Source: Agrococcus jejuensis (GTDB lineage Bacteria; Actinomycetota; Actinomycetes; Actinomycetales; Microbacteriaceae). From it: a DNA stretch of 64,000 nt. Of the stretch, positions 23,840-33,514 are shown one piece after another. Under the pieces are notes generated by a model that was given only the letters and a program-made list of their open reading frames with translations, was not told where the DNA came from and did no database searches. A program made the translations under genes and the position numbers. The stretch is from NCBI RefSeq assembly GCF_900099705.1, contig NZ_LT629695.1:1-64000 (forward strand). The letters are read 5' to 3'. Within the stretch, counting starts at the first letter, position 1, and each line of letters opens with the position of its first letter.

Positions 23840-23852
23840 ATTGTTCAACAAT
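23840..23852. promoter_or_regulatory. Perfect palindrome, candidate GntR operator
   Basis: ATTGTT-C-AACAAT, a perfect 6-bp inverted repeat around one base, in the 160-bp region between gntR and the divergent oxoproline operon. It is an AT-rich island in GC-rich DNA. FadR-type GntR proteins bind operators of this size and symmetry next to their own gene, so it is the natural site for the product of 23926-24561. Confidence 0.6.
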
Positions 23853-23913
23853 GCGTGCCGATCGTGTTTCGATCCTGTTGCAGATGCTCCGACGATCCGG
23901 CCGTCGGCGCGCG

Positions 23914-23919
23914 TAGCAT
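23914..23919 (+). promoter_or_regulatory. -10 box of gntR, probably leaderless
   Basis: TAGCAT ends 6 nt before the gntR ATG and no ribosome-binding site is visible, which predicts transcription starting at or very near the start codon. Confidence 0.4.
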
Positions 23920-23925
23920 CGGGGC

Positions 23926-24561
23926 ATGAGCGACACGACCCTCGCCGACGCCCTGCGCGCGCGCATCATCGCGGGCGAGTTCGCGCCCGGCGAGCGCCTG
24001 TCGGAGGCCGCGCTCGCCGCACGCCTCGACGTGTCGCGCAACACGCTGCGCGAGGCCTTCCGCGTCCTCGCGCAGCACGGCCTCGTCGAGCACGTGCCCA
24101 ACCGCGGCGTCTCGGTGGCCTCCCCCACGACCGCCGACGTCGTCGACATCTACCGCGCCCGCAGGCAGATCGAGTGCGGCATCCTGCGCGACGCATCCGC
24201 GCTGCACCCGAGCATCGCCGTCATGCGCGAGGAGCTCGAACGTGCAGAGGCCGGCGTCGAGGCAGGCGACTGGCCCACCGTCGCGGCCGCGAACATGGCC
24301 TTCCACCGCGCGCTCGTCGCCCTCTCCGACAGCCCGAGGCTCGAGCGCACGCACGAGCAGCTGCTCGCCGAGCTGCGCCTCGCGTTCCTCGCGATCGCCG
24401 ACTTCGAGTCGCTGCACCGTCCGTTCGTCACGCGCAACCGTGCCGTGCTCGACGCGCTCGTCGACCAGGGGCCGCAGGCTGCAGCCGACGAGCTCGAGGA
24501 CTACCTCACGGAGTCCGAGCGCCGCGTGCTCGGCGCGTACGCGCGCCTCGGCCGCGGCTGA
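23926..24561 (+). CDS. GntR family transcriptional regulator (FadR/FCD type)
   Basis: The 211-residue product has an N-terminal winged helix-turn-helix (GERLSEAALAARLDVSRNTL, then REAFRVLAQHGLVE) and an all-helical FCD ligand-binding domain with NMAFHRALVALSDSPRLE and a late RNRAVLDAL. FCD domains usually bind carboxylic acids, often with a metal. Its divergent position suggests that it controls the oxoproline operon in response to 5-oxoproline or glutamate (inference). It ends 18 nt before the convergent uvrB stop. Confidence 0.9.
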   Translation: MSDTTLADALRARIIAGEFAPGERLSEAALAARLDVSRNTLREAFRVLAQHGLVEHVPNRGVSVASPTTADVVDIYRARRQIECGILRDASALHPSIAVMREELERAEAGVEAGDWPTVAAANMAFHRALVALSDSPRLERTHEQLLAELRLAFLAIADFESLHRPFVTRNRAVLDALVDQGPQAAADELEDYLTESERRVLGAYARLGRG

Positions 24562-24566
24562 CCCAC

Positions 24567-24583
24567 CTGACGCGATGCGTCAG
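24567..24583. terminator. Short hairpin between gntR and uvrB
   Basis: CTGACGC-GAT-GCGTCAG, perfect 7-bp arms, overlapping the uvrB stop codon. It may serve both convergent genes. Confidence 0.4.
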
Positions 24584-26631
24584 CTCGCCTCGCGCAGCTG
24601 CCGCAGGTCGCGCTTGAGGTCGTGCAGCTCGTCGCGGATGCGCGCGGCGAGCTCGAACTTCAGCTCGCCAGCCGCCTCCGACATCTGGGCGGACAGGTCG
24701 GCGATGATCTGCTCGAGCTGCGCCGGGCCGTCGAGGCTCGAGCGATCGTTCGCGAGCCGCGGCGTGGGCGCGCCGCGCTTCGTGCCCGAGAGCAGCTCGG
24801 CCGTGTCGGCCTCCTCGCGCGCGAGCATCGCGGTGATGTCGCCGATCTTCTTGCGCAGCGGCTGCGGGTCGATGCCGTGCTCGGCGTTGTACGCCTGCTG
24901 GATCTCGCGGCGACGCTCGGTCTCCTCCATCGCCAGCTGCATCGAGTCGGTGATGGTCGAGGCGTACATGTGCACCTCGCCCGAGACGTTGCGCGCCGCG
25001 CGCCCGATCGTCTGGATGAGCGACGTCGACGAGCGCAGGAAGCCCTCCTTGTCGGCGTCGAGGATCGCGACGAGCGACACCTCGGGCAGGTCGAGGCCCT
25101 CGCGCAGCAGGTTGATGCCGACGAGCACGTCGAAGACGCCGGCGCGCAGCTGCGTGAGCAGCTCGACGCGCCGCAAGGTGTCGACGTCGGAGTGCAGGTA
25201 CCGCACCCGCACGCCGGCGTCGGTGAGATAGTCGGTGAGCTCCTCGGCCATGCGCTTCGTGAGCGTCGTGACGAGCACGCGCTCGTCGCGGTCGGCGCGC
25301 ACGCGGATCTCCTCGAGCAGGTCGTCGATCTGGCCCTCGACGGGCTTCACGACGAGCTTCGGGTCGACGAGGCCCGTCGGACGGATGATCTGCTCGACGA
25401 TCGTGTCGGCGCGCTCGCGCTCGTATCGGGCGGGCGTCGCCGAGAGGTAGACGGTCTGGCCGACGCGGTCGAGGAACTCGTCGAACTTCAGCGGCCGGTT
25501 GTCGAGCGCCGACGGCAGGCGGAAGCCATGCTCGACGAGCGTGCGCTTGCGGCTCGCGTCGCCCTCGTACATCGCGCCGATCTGCGGCACCGTGACGTGG
25601 CTCTCGTCGATGACGACGAGGAAGTCCTCGGGGAAGTAGTCGAGCAGGCAGTCGGGTGCCTCGCCGGGCTCGCGACCGTCGATGTGGCGCGAGTAGTTCT
25701 CGATGCCCGAGCAGAAGCCGATCTGCTCCATCATCTCGAGGTCGAACGTCGTGCGCATGCGCAGCCGCTGCGCCTCGAGCAGCCTCCCCTGCCGCTCGAG
25801 GTCGGCGAGGCGCTCGTCGAGCTCGGTGCGGATGCGCTCCATCGCCCGATGCATGCGATCGGTGCCCGAGACGTAGTGGCTGCCAGGGAAGACCGAGACG
25901 GCGTCGAGCCGCTGGATGACCTCGCCCGTGAGCGGATGCAGCGTCGAGATCGACTCGATCTCGTCGCCGAACAGCTCGATGCGGATCGCGTGCTCCTCGT
26001 ACATCGGGATGATCTCGATGGTGTCGCCGCGCACGCGGAACGTGCCGCGCTGGAAGGCGACGTCGTTGCGCTGGTACTGCATGCTCACGAACCGGCGCAG
26101 CAGCTCCTGCCGATCGATGCGCATGCCGACCTGCAGCGCGATCATGGCCTCGAGGTACTCGGCGGGCGAGCCGAGGCCGTAGATGCACGACACGGTCGAC
26201 ACCACGATGACGTCGCGCCGCGACAGCAGCGCGTTCGTCGCCGAGTGGCGCAGGCGCTCGACCTCGGCGTTGAGCGACGAGTCCTTCTCGATGAAGGTGT
26301 CCGTCTGCGGCACGTACGCCTCGGGCTGGTAGTAGTCGTAGTACGAGACGAAGTACTCGACGGCGTTGTTCGGCAGCAGCTCGCGGAACTCGTTCGCGAG
26401 CTGGGCGGCGAGCGTCTTGTTGTGCGCGAGCACGAGCGTCGGCCGCTGCACCTGCTCGACGAGCCAGGCGGTCGTCGCCGACTTGCCCGTGCCGGTCGCG
26501 CCGAGCAGCACGATGTCGGTCTCGCCGCGGTTCACGGCAGCCGCGAGCTCGGCGATGGCCTTCGGCTGGTCGCCGGAGGGCTGGTACTCGGACTCGACCT
26601 TGAACGGTCGCACGGCACGAGTGGGTTCCAT
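24580..26631 (-). CDS. uvrB: Excinuclease ABC subunit B
   Basis: DNA-damage verification helicase of nucleotide excision repair, 683 residues. Walker A GATGTGKS is at residues 44-51, the damage-probing beta-hairpin is in [16 protein letters not shown], and helicase motifs [18 protein letters not shown] and TIGRAARN follow, with a C-terminal UVR domain ([20 protein letters not shown]). The ATG at 26631 lies 7 nt after a TAGGCT box, so it is probably leaderless and damage-inducible. The -10 hexamer shares its TAG with the stop codon of the gene upstream. Confidence 0.96.
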   Translation of the reverse strand: MEPTRAVRPFKVESEYQPSGDQPKAIAELAAAVNRGETDIVLLGATGTGKSATTAWLVEQVQRPTLVLAHNKTLAAQLANEFRELLPNNAVEYFVSYYDYYQPEAYVPQTDTFIEKDSSLNAEVERLRHSATNALLSRRDVIVVSTVSCIYGLGSPAEYLEAMIALQVGMRIDRQELLRRFVSMQYQRNDVAFQRGTFRVRGDTIEIIPMYEEHAIRIELFGDEIESISTLHPLTGEVIQRLDAVSVFPGSHYVSGTDRMHRAMERIRTELDERLADLERQGRLLEAQRLRMRTTFDLEMMEQIGFCSGIENYSRHIDGREPGEAPDCLLDYFPEDFLVVIDESHVTVPQIGAMYEGDASRKRTLVEHGFRLPSALDNRPLKFDEFLDRVGQTVYLSATPARYERERADTIVEQIIRPTGLVDPKLVVKPVEGQIDDLLEEIRVRADRDERVLVTTLTKRMAEELTDYLTDAGVRVRYLHSDVDTLRRVELLTQLRAGVFDVLVGINLLREGLDLPEVSLVAILDADKEGFLRSSTSLIQTIGRAARNVSGEVHMYASTITDSMQLAMEETERRREIQQAYNAEHGIDPQPLRKKIGDITAMLAREEADTAELLSGTKRGAPTPRLANDRSSLDGPAQLEQIIADLSAQMSEAAGELKFELAARIRDELHDLKRDLRQLREAS

Positions 26632-26638
26632 GCCCTCG

Positions 26639-26660
26639 AGCCTAGGAGCGACCTCCGACA
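26639..26660 (-). promoter_or_regulatory. PafBC-type DNA-damage promoter of uvrB
   Basis: Minus-strand TGTCGGAG (26660-26653), 8-nt spacer, TAGGCT (26644-26639), then 7 nt to the uvrB ATG. It differs from the TTGTCRGTG-N8-TAnnnT consensus at two positions. It overlaps the end of the serine hydrolase gene. Confidence 0.6.
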
Positions 26661-28114
26661 GAGCCTGCATCCTGGCGGTACGCCTCGAGCGATCGGGCAG
26701 GCTCGAGCCGCCAGCCGCCCGTGATGCGACGCACGGATCCCCGCGCGTCGAACTCGTAGCGGATGGGCTCGCCCACCGAGCCGTAGCCGCCGGCGTCGTC
26801 GGCGCGCAGCGTCGAGTCGTCGAGCACCGTGAGCCGCTGCGCCTCTGCCATGGGGCGTGCTGCGCCCGGCGGGATGGCGTAGAGCGCGTCGCCAAGGCGC
26901 ACGACGTCGACGAGCTGCCACGGGCTCTGGAACCGGCCCGTGAAGCGCATGAGGTCGACGCGGCGCGCACCGCGCACCGGCTCCATCGACGCCGAGCCGT
27001 GCTCGGGCACGTCGTGGCCAGACGGCATGGCGAGGTCGTCGGCCTCGCGCCGCTGCGTCGCCATGAGGATCTCGACGATGCCCTCCGCGAGCTCGGCCGC
27101 AGGTCCGTCGATCGCGTTCGTGAGCACGCTCACCGCGATGCCGAGGCGCGGCTCGAAGAGCGTGCGCGTGATCTGGCCGGGCCAGCCACCGCCGTGGCCG
27201 AGCCACGTGCGACCCGCGATCTGCCGCAGCTGCATGCCGAGGCCGTAGCCGGCGGGCACGCCGTCGCGATCGACCGTCGACCACTGCTGCTGCCCCATCC
27301 ACCGCTTCGAGCGGTCGTCGAGCAGCTCGTCGGAGCCGAGGAAGTGCCCGGCAGCGAACCGTACGAGCTCCGCGGCGGTCGACGTGACGCCCGTCGCTGC
27401 GGCGAGGGAGCCCGACGTGGGGCTCTCGAGCACCTCGCGCGTCATCGTCGTGTGGATGCCCGAGTGCGACGACACATGCTTCGCGCTCTTGCGCACGTCG
27501 ACGTCGGGCACCGTGCGGATGAGGCCGAGCGGCTTCACGACGCCCTCGCGCACCGCATCCTCGTAGCGGCCGCCCGTGACGGCCTCCACGACGAGGCCCA
27601 GGATGCCGAAGCCGATGTTCGAGTACTTGAAGCCCGTCGTCGACGGCAGCACGTCGAGGGGCTCGGCGAGGATCGCGTCGAGCTCGATGGCGTCGGGGAA
27701 CGGCTTCTGCAGCGACCAGAACGTCGTGTCGGCCGAGTCGCGCGTGATGCCCGAGCCATGGCTGAGCAGCTCGCGGATCGTCACGTGCTCGGCGCCGGTG
27801 CCCAGCAGCTGCGGCACGTGCGCGCTCGCGAGGTCGTCGAGGCGCAGGCGTCCCTGCTCGACCAGCTGCAGCACGACGGTCGCGGCGAGCATCTTCGAGT
27901 GGCTCGCGACGCGGAACTGGTGCGTCGCCGTGAGGCGCTCGCCCGTCGCGACGTCGGCGACGCCGAACGCCTTCGACATGCGCAGCCCGCCACCGAACCA
28001 GATCGCCACCTGCGCACCGGGCACGCGCGTGCGCCACACGCGGTACTCGATCCAGCTCACGAGGTAGTCGAGCGCCGCCTTCGCCGCGATCGACGCGTCG
28101 GACTCCTTCACCAT
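26642..28114 (-). CDS. Serine hydrolase, beta-lactamase class C-like
   Basis: The 490-residue product has the three active-site elements of the serine beta-lactamase/esterase fold: SHSK (Ser71, Lys74), YSN (Tyr164, Asn166) and the late GHGGGWPG. There is no signal peptide, so unlike true class C beta-lactamases it should stay in the cytoplasm. A C-terminal domain of about 110 residues follows the catalytic domain, as in esterase EstB-like or peptidase-like relatives. The substrate cannot be told. It overlaps coaE by 7 nt, and its TAG stop is part of the uvrB promoter. Confidence 0.82.
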   Translation of the reverse strand: MVKESDASIAAKAALDYLVSWIEYRVWRTRVPGAQVAIWFGGGLRMSKAFGVADVATGERLTATHQFRVASHSKMLAATVVLQLVEQGRLRLDDLASAHVPQLLGTGAEHVTIRELLSHGSGITRDSADTTFWSLQKPFPDAIELDAILAEPLDVLPSTTGFKYSNIGFGILGLVVEAVTGGRYEDAVREGVVKPLGLIRTVPDVDVRKSAKHVSSHSGIHTTMTREVLESPTSGSLAAATGVTSTAAELVRFAAGHFLGSDELLDDRSKRWMGQQQWSTVDRDGVPAGYGLGMQLRQIAGRTWLGHGGGWPGQITRTLFEPRLGIAVSVLTNAIDGPAAELAEGIVEILMATQRREADDLAMPSGHDVPEHGSASMEPVRGARRVDLMRFTGRFQSPWQLVDVVRLGDALYAIPPGAARPMAEAQRLTVLDDSTLRADDAGGYGSVGEPIRYEFDARGSVRRITGGWRLEPARSLEAYRQDAGSVGGRS

Positions 28115-28710
28115 GCCGTCCCCTCCTCGATCGCGCGCCAGAGCTCGTCGACCTGCGCGATCGTCTCCTCCATCGTGCCCGACGTGTCGACGACGACCGT
28201 CGCGACCGCGAGCCGCTCGTCGTCGCTCGCCTGCGACCGCACGCGCCGCTCGGCCTCCTCCTGCGCGATGCCGCGCAGCTCGACGAGCCGCGCGATGCGC
28301 TGCTCGGCGGGCGCGTGCGCCACGACGATCGCGTCGAACGCGTGCGGCACGCGCGCCTCGACGAGCAGCGGCACGTCGTAGACGACGACGGCGTCCGGGT
28401 CGTCGGCGTGCGCGGCGATGCGCTCGGCGACCCGCGCCTGGATCGCCGGATGCGTGATGCGCTCGAGGTCGCGACGCGCGTCGGCGTCGGCGAAGACGAT
28501 CGCGCCGAGCGCCGGCCGGTCGAGGGCGCCGTCGACGACGACGTGCTCGCCGAAGCGCGACGCGATGCTCGCGAGGGCCGGCTCCCCCGGCTCCACGACC
28601 TCGCGTGCCACGCGATCCGCGTCGATGACGATGGCGCCGTGCTCGGCCAGCCGAGCGGCGACGGTGGACTTGCCGGCGGCGATGCCGCCGGTGAGGCCGA
28701 TGAGTCGCAT
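28108..28710 (-). CDS. coaE: Dephospho-CoA kinase
   Basis: Phosphorylates dephospho-CoA in the last step of coenzyme A synthesis. The 200-residue product begins MRLIGLTGGIAAGKSTVAARL, with the P-loop at about residues 8-15, and contains DADRVAREVVEPG and the family segment VVYDVPLLVEA. I chose the ATG at 28710; an earlier in-frame ATG would add ten residues unlike the family. Confidence 0.94.
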   Translation of the reverse strand: MRLIGLTGGIAAGKSTVAARLAEHGAIVIDADRVAREVVEPGEPALASIASRFGEHVVVDGALDRPALGAIVFADADARRDLERITHPAIQARVAERIAAHADDPDAVVVYDVPLLVEARVPHAFDAIVVAHAPAEQRIARLVELRGIAQEEAERRVRSQASDDERLAVATVVVDTSGTMEETIAQVDELWRAIEEGTAW

Positions 28711-28791
28711 CGACCCATCATCCCAGGTCTCGAGCACCCCTCGGGGCTACCATCGCGATCGAGGGGGACGCTCCCCCGATGGGAGGCCCCG

Positions 28792-29412
28792 ATGCTCGAG
28801 CTCCTCACCGGCTCCGGACTCGCCGCCGCGGCAGGCATGAACGCCTACATCCCGCTCCTGGCGGTGGGCGTCGCGAACCGCTTCCTGCCGCAGGTCCTGA
28901 ACCTGCCGGAGGGCTGGCAGTGGCTGTCGAACGAGTGGGTGCTCGGCATCGTCGCCGTGCTGCTCGTCGTCGAGATCGTCGCCGACAAGATCCCCGCCGT
29001 CGACACCGTCAACGACGTGCTGCAGACGATCGTGCGCCCGACGGCCGGCGGGCTCGTGTTCGGCTCGTCGTCGACCGCGTCGACCGTCGCCGTCACGGAC
29101 CCCGCAGCGTTCTTCGCCTCGAACCAATGGGTGCCGATCGTGATCGGCGCGGTCATCGCGCTGGCGGTGCACGGCACGAAGATGGCCGTGCGCCCCATCG
29201 CCAACGTCGCGACGGGCGGCACGGCCGCTCCCGTCATCTCGACATTCGAGGACGTCGGCGCCGTCGGCATGACCGTGCTCGCCATCGTCATGCCCGTGCT
29301 CGTCATCGTCGGCATCCTGCTGCTCGTCGGCGTCGCCGTCGCGATCGTGCGGCGTGGCAGGCGTGGCTCCGGCGCTCCGCTGCAGCAGCCGCCCGGGCCG
29401 ACGACGGCCTAG
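28792..29412 (+). CDS. DUF4126 family membrane protein
   Basis: A 206-residue integral membrane protein with about five hydrophobic segments. DUF4126 members share GSGLAAAAGMNAYIPLLAVG, ADKIPAVDTVNDVLQTIVRP and the late FEDVGAVGMTVLAIVMPVL. The function is not established. The ATG at 28792 has a GGGAGG site upstream, and a possible -10 TACCAT lies at about 28748. It runs divergently from coaE and convergently to rpsA. Confidence 0.82.
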   Translation: MLELLTGSGLAAAAGMNAYIPLLAVGVANRFLPQVLNLPEGWQWLSNEWVLGIVAVLLVVEIVADKIPAVDTVNDVLQTIVRPTAGGLVFGSSSTASTVAVTDPAAFFASNQWVPIVIGAVIALAVHGTKMAVRPIANVATGGTAAPVISTFEDVGAVGMTVLAIVMPVLVIVGILLLVGVAVAIVRRGRRGSGAPLQQPPGPTTA

Positions 29413-29447
29413 CCGCGCCGCCGCCGCGGCGCCGCCCGCACACGCGA

Positions 29448-29481
29448 CGAGGGCCGCATCCCCGTGGGGATGCGGCCCTCG
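29448..29481. terminator. Bidirectional terminator between DUF4126 gene and rpsA
   Basis: Near-perfect 16-bp arms (29448-29463 and 29466-29481) with a minimal loop, between two convergent genes. Confidence 0.8.
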
Positions 29482-29499
29482 AACGTGGGGCGGAGAGAC

Positions 29500-30957
29500 T
29501 CAGTCGGCGCGGCCGGTGAGCTTCTCGCGGAGCGCTGCGAGCGCCTCGTCGTCGGCCAGCGTGCCGCCGCCGTTCGACTCGGACGAGTAGCTCGAGCCCG
29601 TCGACGCGCCAGCGGCCACGTCTGCGGCCTCGACCTCGCGAGCGTTCTTGACCTGCTCCTTGTGCGACTCCCAGCGAGCCTGGGCAGCCGCGTACTCGGC
29701 CTCCCATGCCTCGCGCTGGGCGTCGAAGCCCTCGCGCCACTCGTTGGTCTCGGCGTCGAAGCCCTCGGGGAACTTGTAGTTGCCCTGCTCGTCGTACTCG
29801 GCGAGCATGCCGTAGAGCGCGGGGTCGAACTCCGTGGCCTCGGGGTCGACGTCGAAGTTCGCCTGCTTGAGCGACAGCGAGATGCGGCGACGCTCGAGGT
29901 CGATGTCGATGATCTTGACGAAGACCTCGTCGTTGACCGACACGACCTGGTCGGCGGTCTCGACGTGCTTCTCGGAGAGCTCCGAGATGTGCACGAGACC
30001 CTCGATGCCGTCTGCGACGCGCACGAACGCACCGAACGTGACGAGCTTCGTGACCTTGCCCGGTGCGAGCTGACCGATCGCGTGGGTGCGGGCGAAGACC
30101 TGCCACGGGTCCTCCTGCGTCGCCTTGAGCGACAGCGAGACGCGCTCGCGGTCACGCTCGACGGTGAGGACCTCGACCGTGACCTCCTGGCCGACCTCGA
30201 CGACCTCGGAGGCGTGCTCGATGTGCTTCCACGAGAGCTCCGAGACGTGCACGAGGCCGTCGACGCCGCCGAGGTCGACGAACGCGCCGAAGTTGACGAT
30301 CGACGAGACGACGCCCTTGCGGATCTGGCCCTTCTGGAGCCCGTCGAGGAACTGGCTGCGCGACTCCGACTGCGTCTGCTCGAGCAGCGCACGGCGCGAG
30401 AGCACCACGTTGTTGCGGTTCTTGTCGAGCTCGAGGATCTTCGCCTCGATCTCCTGGCCGAGGTACGGCGTGAGGTCGCGGACGCGGCGCAGCTCGATGA
30501 GCGAGGCCGGGAGGAAGCCGCGGAGGCCGATGTCGACGATGAGGCCACCCTTGACGACCTCGATGACCGAACCGGTCACGACGCCGTCGGTCTCCTTGAT
30601 CTTCTCGACGTCGCCCCATGCGCGCTCGTACTGGGCACGCTTCTTGGAGAGGATCAGACGACCCTCCTTGTCCTCCTTCTGGAGGACGAGCGCCTCGACG
30701 GCATCGCCGACCTCGACGACCTCCGTGGGGTCGACGTCGTGCTTGATGGAGAGCTCGCGCGAGGGGATGACGCCCTCGGTCTTGTAGCCCACGTCGAGAA
30801 GGACCTCATCGCGGTCGATCTTGACGACGGTGCCCTCGATCAGGTCGCCATCGTTGAAGAACTTCAGGGTCTTCTCGACGGCGGCCATGAAGTCGTCGGC
30901 GCTGCCGATGTCGTTCACGGCGACCTGCTTCGGGGCCTTGGTCGTTGCAGTGGTCAT
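29500..30957 (-). CDS. rpsA: 30S ribosomal protein S1
   Basis: A 485-residue S1 with four S1 RNA-binding domains (each with a GxVxxI...FGAFVDLG-type core, for example VVSSIVNFGAFVDLGGVDG and VTKLVTFGAFVRVADGIEG). E. coli has six domains and actinobacteria four. An acidic, low-complexity C-terminal tail rich in Ala and Ser follows. S1 binds the 30S subunit and helps initiation on structured mRNAs. Confidence 0.95.
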   Translation of the reverse strand: MTTATTKAPKQVAVNDIGSADDFMAAVEKTLKFFNDGDLIEGTVVKIDRDEVLLDVGYKTEGVIPSRELSIKHDVDPTEVVEVGDAVEALVLQKEDKEGRLILSKKRAQYERAWGDVEKIKETDGVVTGSVIEVVKGGLIVDIGLRGFLPASLIELRRVRDLTPYLGQEIEAKILELDKNRNNVVLSRRALLEQTQSESRSQFLDGLQKGQIRKGVVSSIVNFGAFVDLGGVDGLVHVSELSWKHIEHASEVVEVGQEVTVEVLTVERDRERVSLSLKATQEDPWQVFARTHAIGQLAPGKVTKLVTFGAFVRVADGIEGLVHISELSEKHVETADQVVSVNDEVFVKIIDIDLERRRISLSLKQANFDVDPEATEFDPALYGMLAEYDEQGNYKFPEGFDAETNEWREGFDAQREAWEAEYAAAQARWESHKEQVKNAREVEAADVAAGASTGSSYSSESNGGGTLADDEALAALREKLTGRAD

Positions 30958-31115
30958 GTGGTGTTGGTTGCCTTCGGTTCGGACAGAGTCTGGCCCGTGG
31001 AGTCATCCTGGATGGAGTGCGCTCCGCGAGCATGCGGAAGTGAGTGCCGCCAATGGCGACGGTCCAGGCTACCGCACTCCTGCCGCTCGTGCAGTCGCGA
31101 CCTGGCGATCGTCGT
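30958..31115 (-). promoter_or_regulatory. rpsA leader region
   Basis: These 158 nt separate the LamG gene from rpsA. A TAGCCT hexamer at 31066-31071 is a plausible -10 box, which would give an untranslated leader of about 100 nt. No hairpin strong enough to end the LamG transcript is visible. Confidence 0.3.
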
Positions 31116-32939
31116 CTAGCGGGCGTTCGCGTAATGCGACTGGATCTCCGCGTTCGTGAGCACGCGATCGTAGATCGCGATCTCGTCGAGGTTGCCGCGG
31201 TAGTACTGACCGGCGATGTTCGTCTGCAGACGACCGAAGTCGATGCTGGCGGAGGAGTTGAGCGACTGCGTTCCGCCGGTCACGGTTCCGACGCTCCTGC
31301 CGTCGATCCAGAGCTCGACGATCCCGGTGGCGTTGCTGCGCGTCATGACGACGTGATGCCAGGCGTTGTTCGCCAGGCCGGCCTGCGAGGCGATGTTGAC
31401 GTCGCCGACGCCCGGCCGCCCGACGCCCGCGATCACGCGCCCATCGGCCATGAGCGCGATGCCGAAGTCGTTCGCGACGCCCGGCCACTCGGCGTCGACG
31501 AGGCCGGCGCCGTTGTACCAGTTCGAGCCGGCGCCCTTGCCGCCGTTGTCGGAGCGGAACCAGAACTCGATCGTGAAGGAGTCCTGGATCGTGCGCTGGG
31601 TGCGGATGAAGTCGTTCGAGCCGTCGAAGAAGGCCGAGGAGCCGCCGTCGCCCGCGATCGGCGAGTCGCTGGTCGCCGTCGGTCGCGTGTCCATCGACGT
31701 CGTCGACCCGTTCGTGCCGATGGAGTTGCGGAGCACGTTCGCGGAGTCGAACGTGTACTGGCCCACGACCCCCGAGGTGCCCGACACGAGACCTTGGTAC
31801 GGCGGCTTGACCTTCACGACGTTCGTGCCGGTCGACTCCAGCGTGTTGGCCACGGCGTCCGTCACGACGTAGCGGTACTGCACGCACGTGCCGACTGGCG
31901 CCGCGTCGCTCACGGTCTGCGCCCGGTTGTCGCCGAAGGTCGCGATCGCCGCCCACGAACCGTAGGTGCTGCCGCAGGCGTCGCCGGTCAACGGCGCCGT
32001 CCTGCGCTCGAGCACGCGAGTGGCGACGCCGGAGCCGTTCAAGTCGGCGACCGCGCCGACCGACACCGACACGGCGCCGGTGGATGCGGTCGCCGAGCTC
32101 GTGCGCACCGTGCCCGAGGCGTACGAGATCGCGCCGCCGGTCGGCGCCGTGTTGTCGTTGGCGAAGGTGAGCGTGCTCGCAGCGGTGTTGCCCGCGCGGT
32201 CGATGCCCGAGATGCCGAGCGTCGGGGTGCCCGTCGTCCCCGGCCCCCACGCGACGGGGTTCGAGAAGTACCGGCCATCGGTCGCCGTGCTCACCGGACC
32301 AGCCGTGTGGGACCAGCCGCTGGTGTCTCCCGTGAGCATGCCCGTGACGCTCTGCGCGGGTCCGGACAGATCGTCCGTGAGCGCGTTCACGATGCGGAGC
32401 GATCCGTTGCCGGCGCCACGGAACCAGACGGTGCTGCCGACCAGCACGGCGCGCCCCGACGTCACGTCGATCGACAGCGCGTTCGTCGGCGGGACGGTGT
32501 CCGCGATCGCGACGGCGCTCGACGCGCTCGACGGACCCGTCCAGCTCGTGGCGAAGCGCGCGACGATCGCGTAGGTCCAGCGGCCGTCGGGCACGGCGGC
32601 CTCGAGGCACGTCGTCGCGGTGCCGACGTTCGCGCATCCGCCCGTCGCGGCGAACGACGTGCCGGTGTCCGCGTTCGTGCGCGTCACGAGGTAGCCGCCG
32701 ACGGCGGTGCCGTCGGCGAGCGTCGTCGCGGGCCAGGAGACCGTGACGTCGTTCCGCGACGCGACGGTGGCCGTCGGCGTGCCGACCTGCTGCACCGTCG
32801 TCGCCTGCGCCGCGCTCGAGCCGCCGCTCGTGCTCGCGCTCCAGAACGCCTCGCTGCTGGGGCTCGGCATGACGAGCGACGCGACGAGCGCGGCCACCGT
32901 GGCGCCGACGACGATCGGCACGATCGCGAGCCGGCGCAT
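31116..32939 (-). CDS. Exported LamG (concanavalin A-like) domain protein
   Basis: A 607-residue exported protein. It begins with a signal sequence (MRRLAIVPIVVGATVAALVA) and the motif EAFWSAS after it. A fibronectin III-like segment spans about residues 50-135 (VTVSWPATTLADGTAVGGYL), Ser/Thr/Gly-rich beta repeats follow, and a LamG/pentraxin-like domain fills about residues 410-607 (FTIEFWFRSDNGG, WHHVVMTRSNATG, LDEIAIYDRVLTNAEIQSHY). There is no sortase motif or late membrane helix. It is TGATG-coupled to the small exported protein upstream. I infer a carbohydrate- or surface-binding role together with the three small proteins of this cluster. Confidence 0.8.
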   Translation of the reverse strand: MRRLAIVPIVVGATVAALVASLVMPSPSSEAFWSASTSGGSSAAQATTVQQVGTPTATVASRNDVTVSWPATTLADGTAVGGYLVTRTNADTGTSFAATGGCANVGTATTCLEAAVPDGRWTYAIVARFATSWTGPSSASSAVAIADTVPPTNALSIDVTSGRAVLVGSTVWFRGAGNGSLRIVNALTDDLSGPAQSVTGMLTGDTSGWSHTAGPVSTATDGRYFSNPVAWGPGTTGTPTLGISGIDRAGNTAASTLTFANDNTAPTGGAISYASGTVRTSSATASTGAVSVSVGAVADLNGSGVATRVLERRTAPLTGDACGSTYGSWAAIATFGDNRAQTVSDAAPVGTCVQYRYVVTDAVANTLESTGTNVVKVKPPYQGLVSGTSGVVGQYTFDSANVLRNSIGTNGSTTSMDTRPTATSDSPIAGDGGSSAFFDGSNDFIRTQRTIQDSFTIEFWFRSDNGGKGAGSNWYNGAGLVDAEWPGVANDFGIALMADGRVIAGVGRPGVGDVNIASQAGLANNAWHHVVMTRSNATGIVELWIDGRSVGTVTGGTQSLNSSASIDFGRLQTNIAGQYYRGNLDEIAIYDRVLTNAEIQSHYANAR

Positions 32940-33514
32940 CACGAGCCGGCCTTGAGGTACACCGTCACGGTCGCGCCCTGGCAGCCCGAGGGCGCCGACG
33001 AGGTCATGGCCAGCGCGCCGGAGAGGCTGATGGTCGTCGAGCCGTTGGCGGGCACGTTCCAGCCCGCCGAGCTCTCCGAGAACGTGAACGCGGACGCAGG
33101 GCACGTGCCGGACGCCCCGGTGATGCCGAAGCCGCTGCTGCCGCGCGCCGTGTCCAGCACGAGCGAGGTGATGCGCACGTCCGCGGCGTTCGGGTTGGTC
33201 GCGGTCGTGGCGACGGCCACCGATGCACCGGGGCGCAGCGACCCCGTCGAGGCGCCCTCCGACAACGCCACCGAGGCCGACGCGGTTCCCGTCGTCGAGG
33301 TCCCGGAGCCGGAGCCCTGCGCGCTCCAGACCGCGTTCGCGGTGCCTCCGACGCCGACGATCGCGGTCACGGCGACGGCCGCGACGAGCCAGCCTCGCGT
33401 GCGTGCGCCCATCCCGGCGCGCGCCGGGATGCGGCGGTGGCGTCCGCCGATCGTGCGGTGGTGGCCAGCCGCGGCGAGCTCGGTGGCGACGTCGTCGCGC
33501 TCGCGGACGCTCAT
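32939..33514 (-). CDS. Small exported two-cysteine protein (cluster member 3)
   Basis: A 191-residue protein with no family I can name. A long basic N-terminal region of about 40 residues precedes a membrane segment (GWLVAAVAVTAIVGVGGTANA), then VWSAQGSGSGTSTTGTAS. The mature part is beta-rich, with ISGxC-like GTCPASAFTF and a final GCQGATVTVYL. These match positions in the neighbours at 33511 and 34136 and suggest a conserved disulfide. The start overlaps the stop of the upstream gene (ATGA). An internal ATG 34 codons in would give a more ordinary signal peptide. Confidence 0.7.
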   Translation of the reverse strand: MSVRERDDVATELAAAGHHRTIGGRHRRIPARAGMGARTRGWLVAAVAVTAIVGVGGTANAVWSAQGSGSGTSTTGTASASVALSEGASTGSLRPGASVAVATTATNPNAADVRITSLVLDTARGSSGFGITGASGTCPASAFTFSESSAGWNVPANGSTTISLSGALAMTSSAPSGCQGATVTVYLKAGS

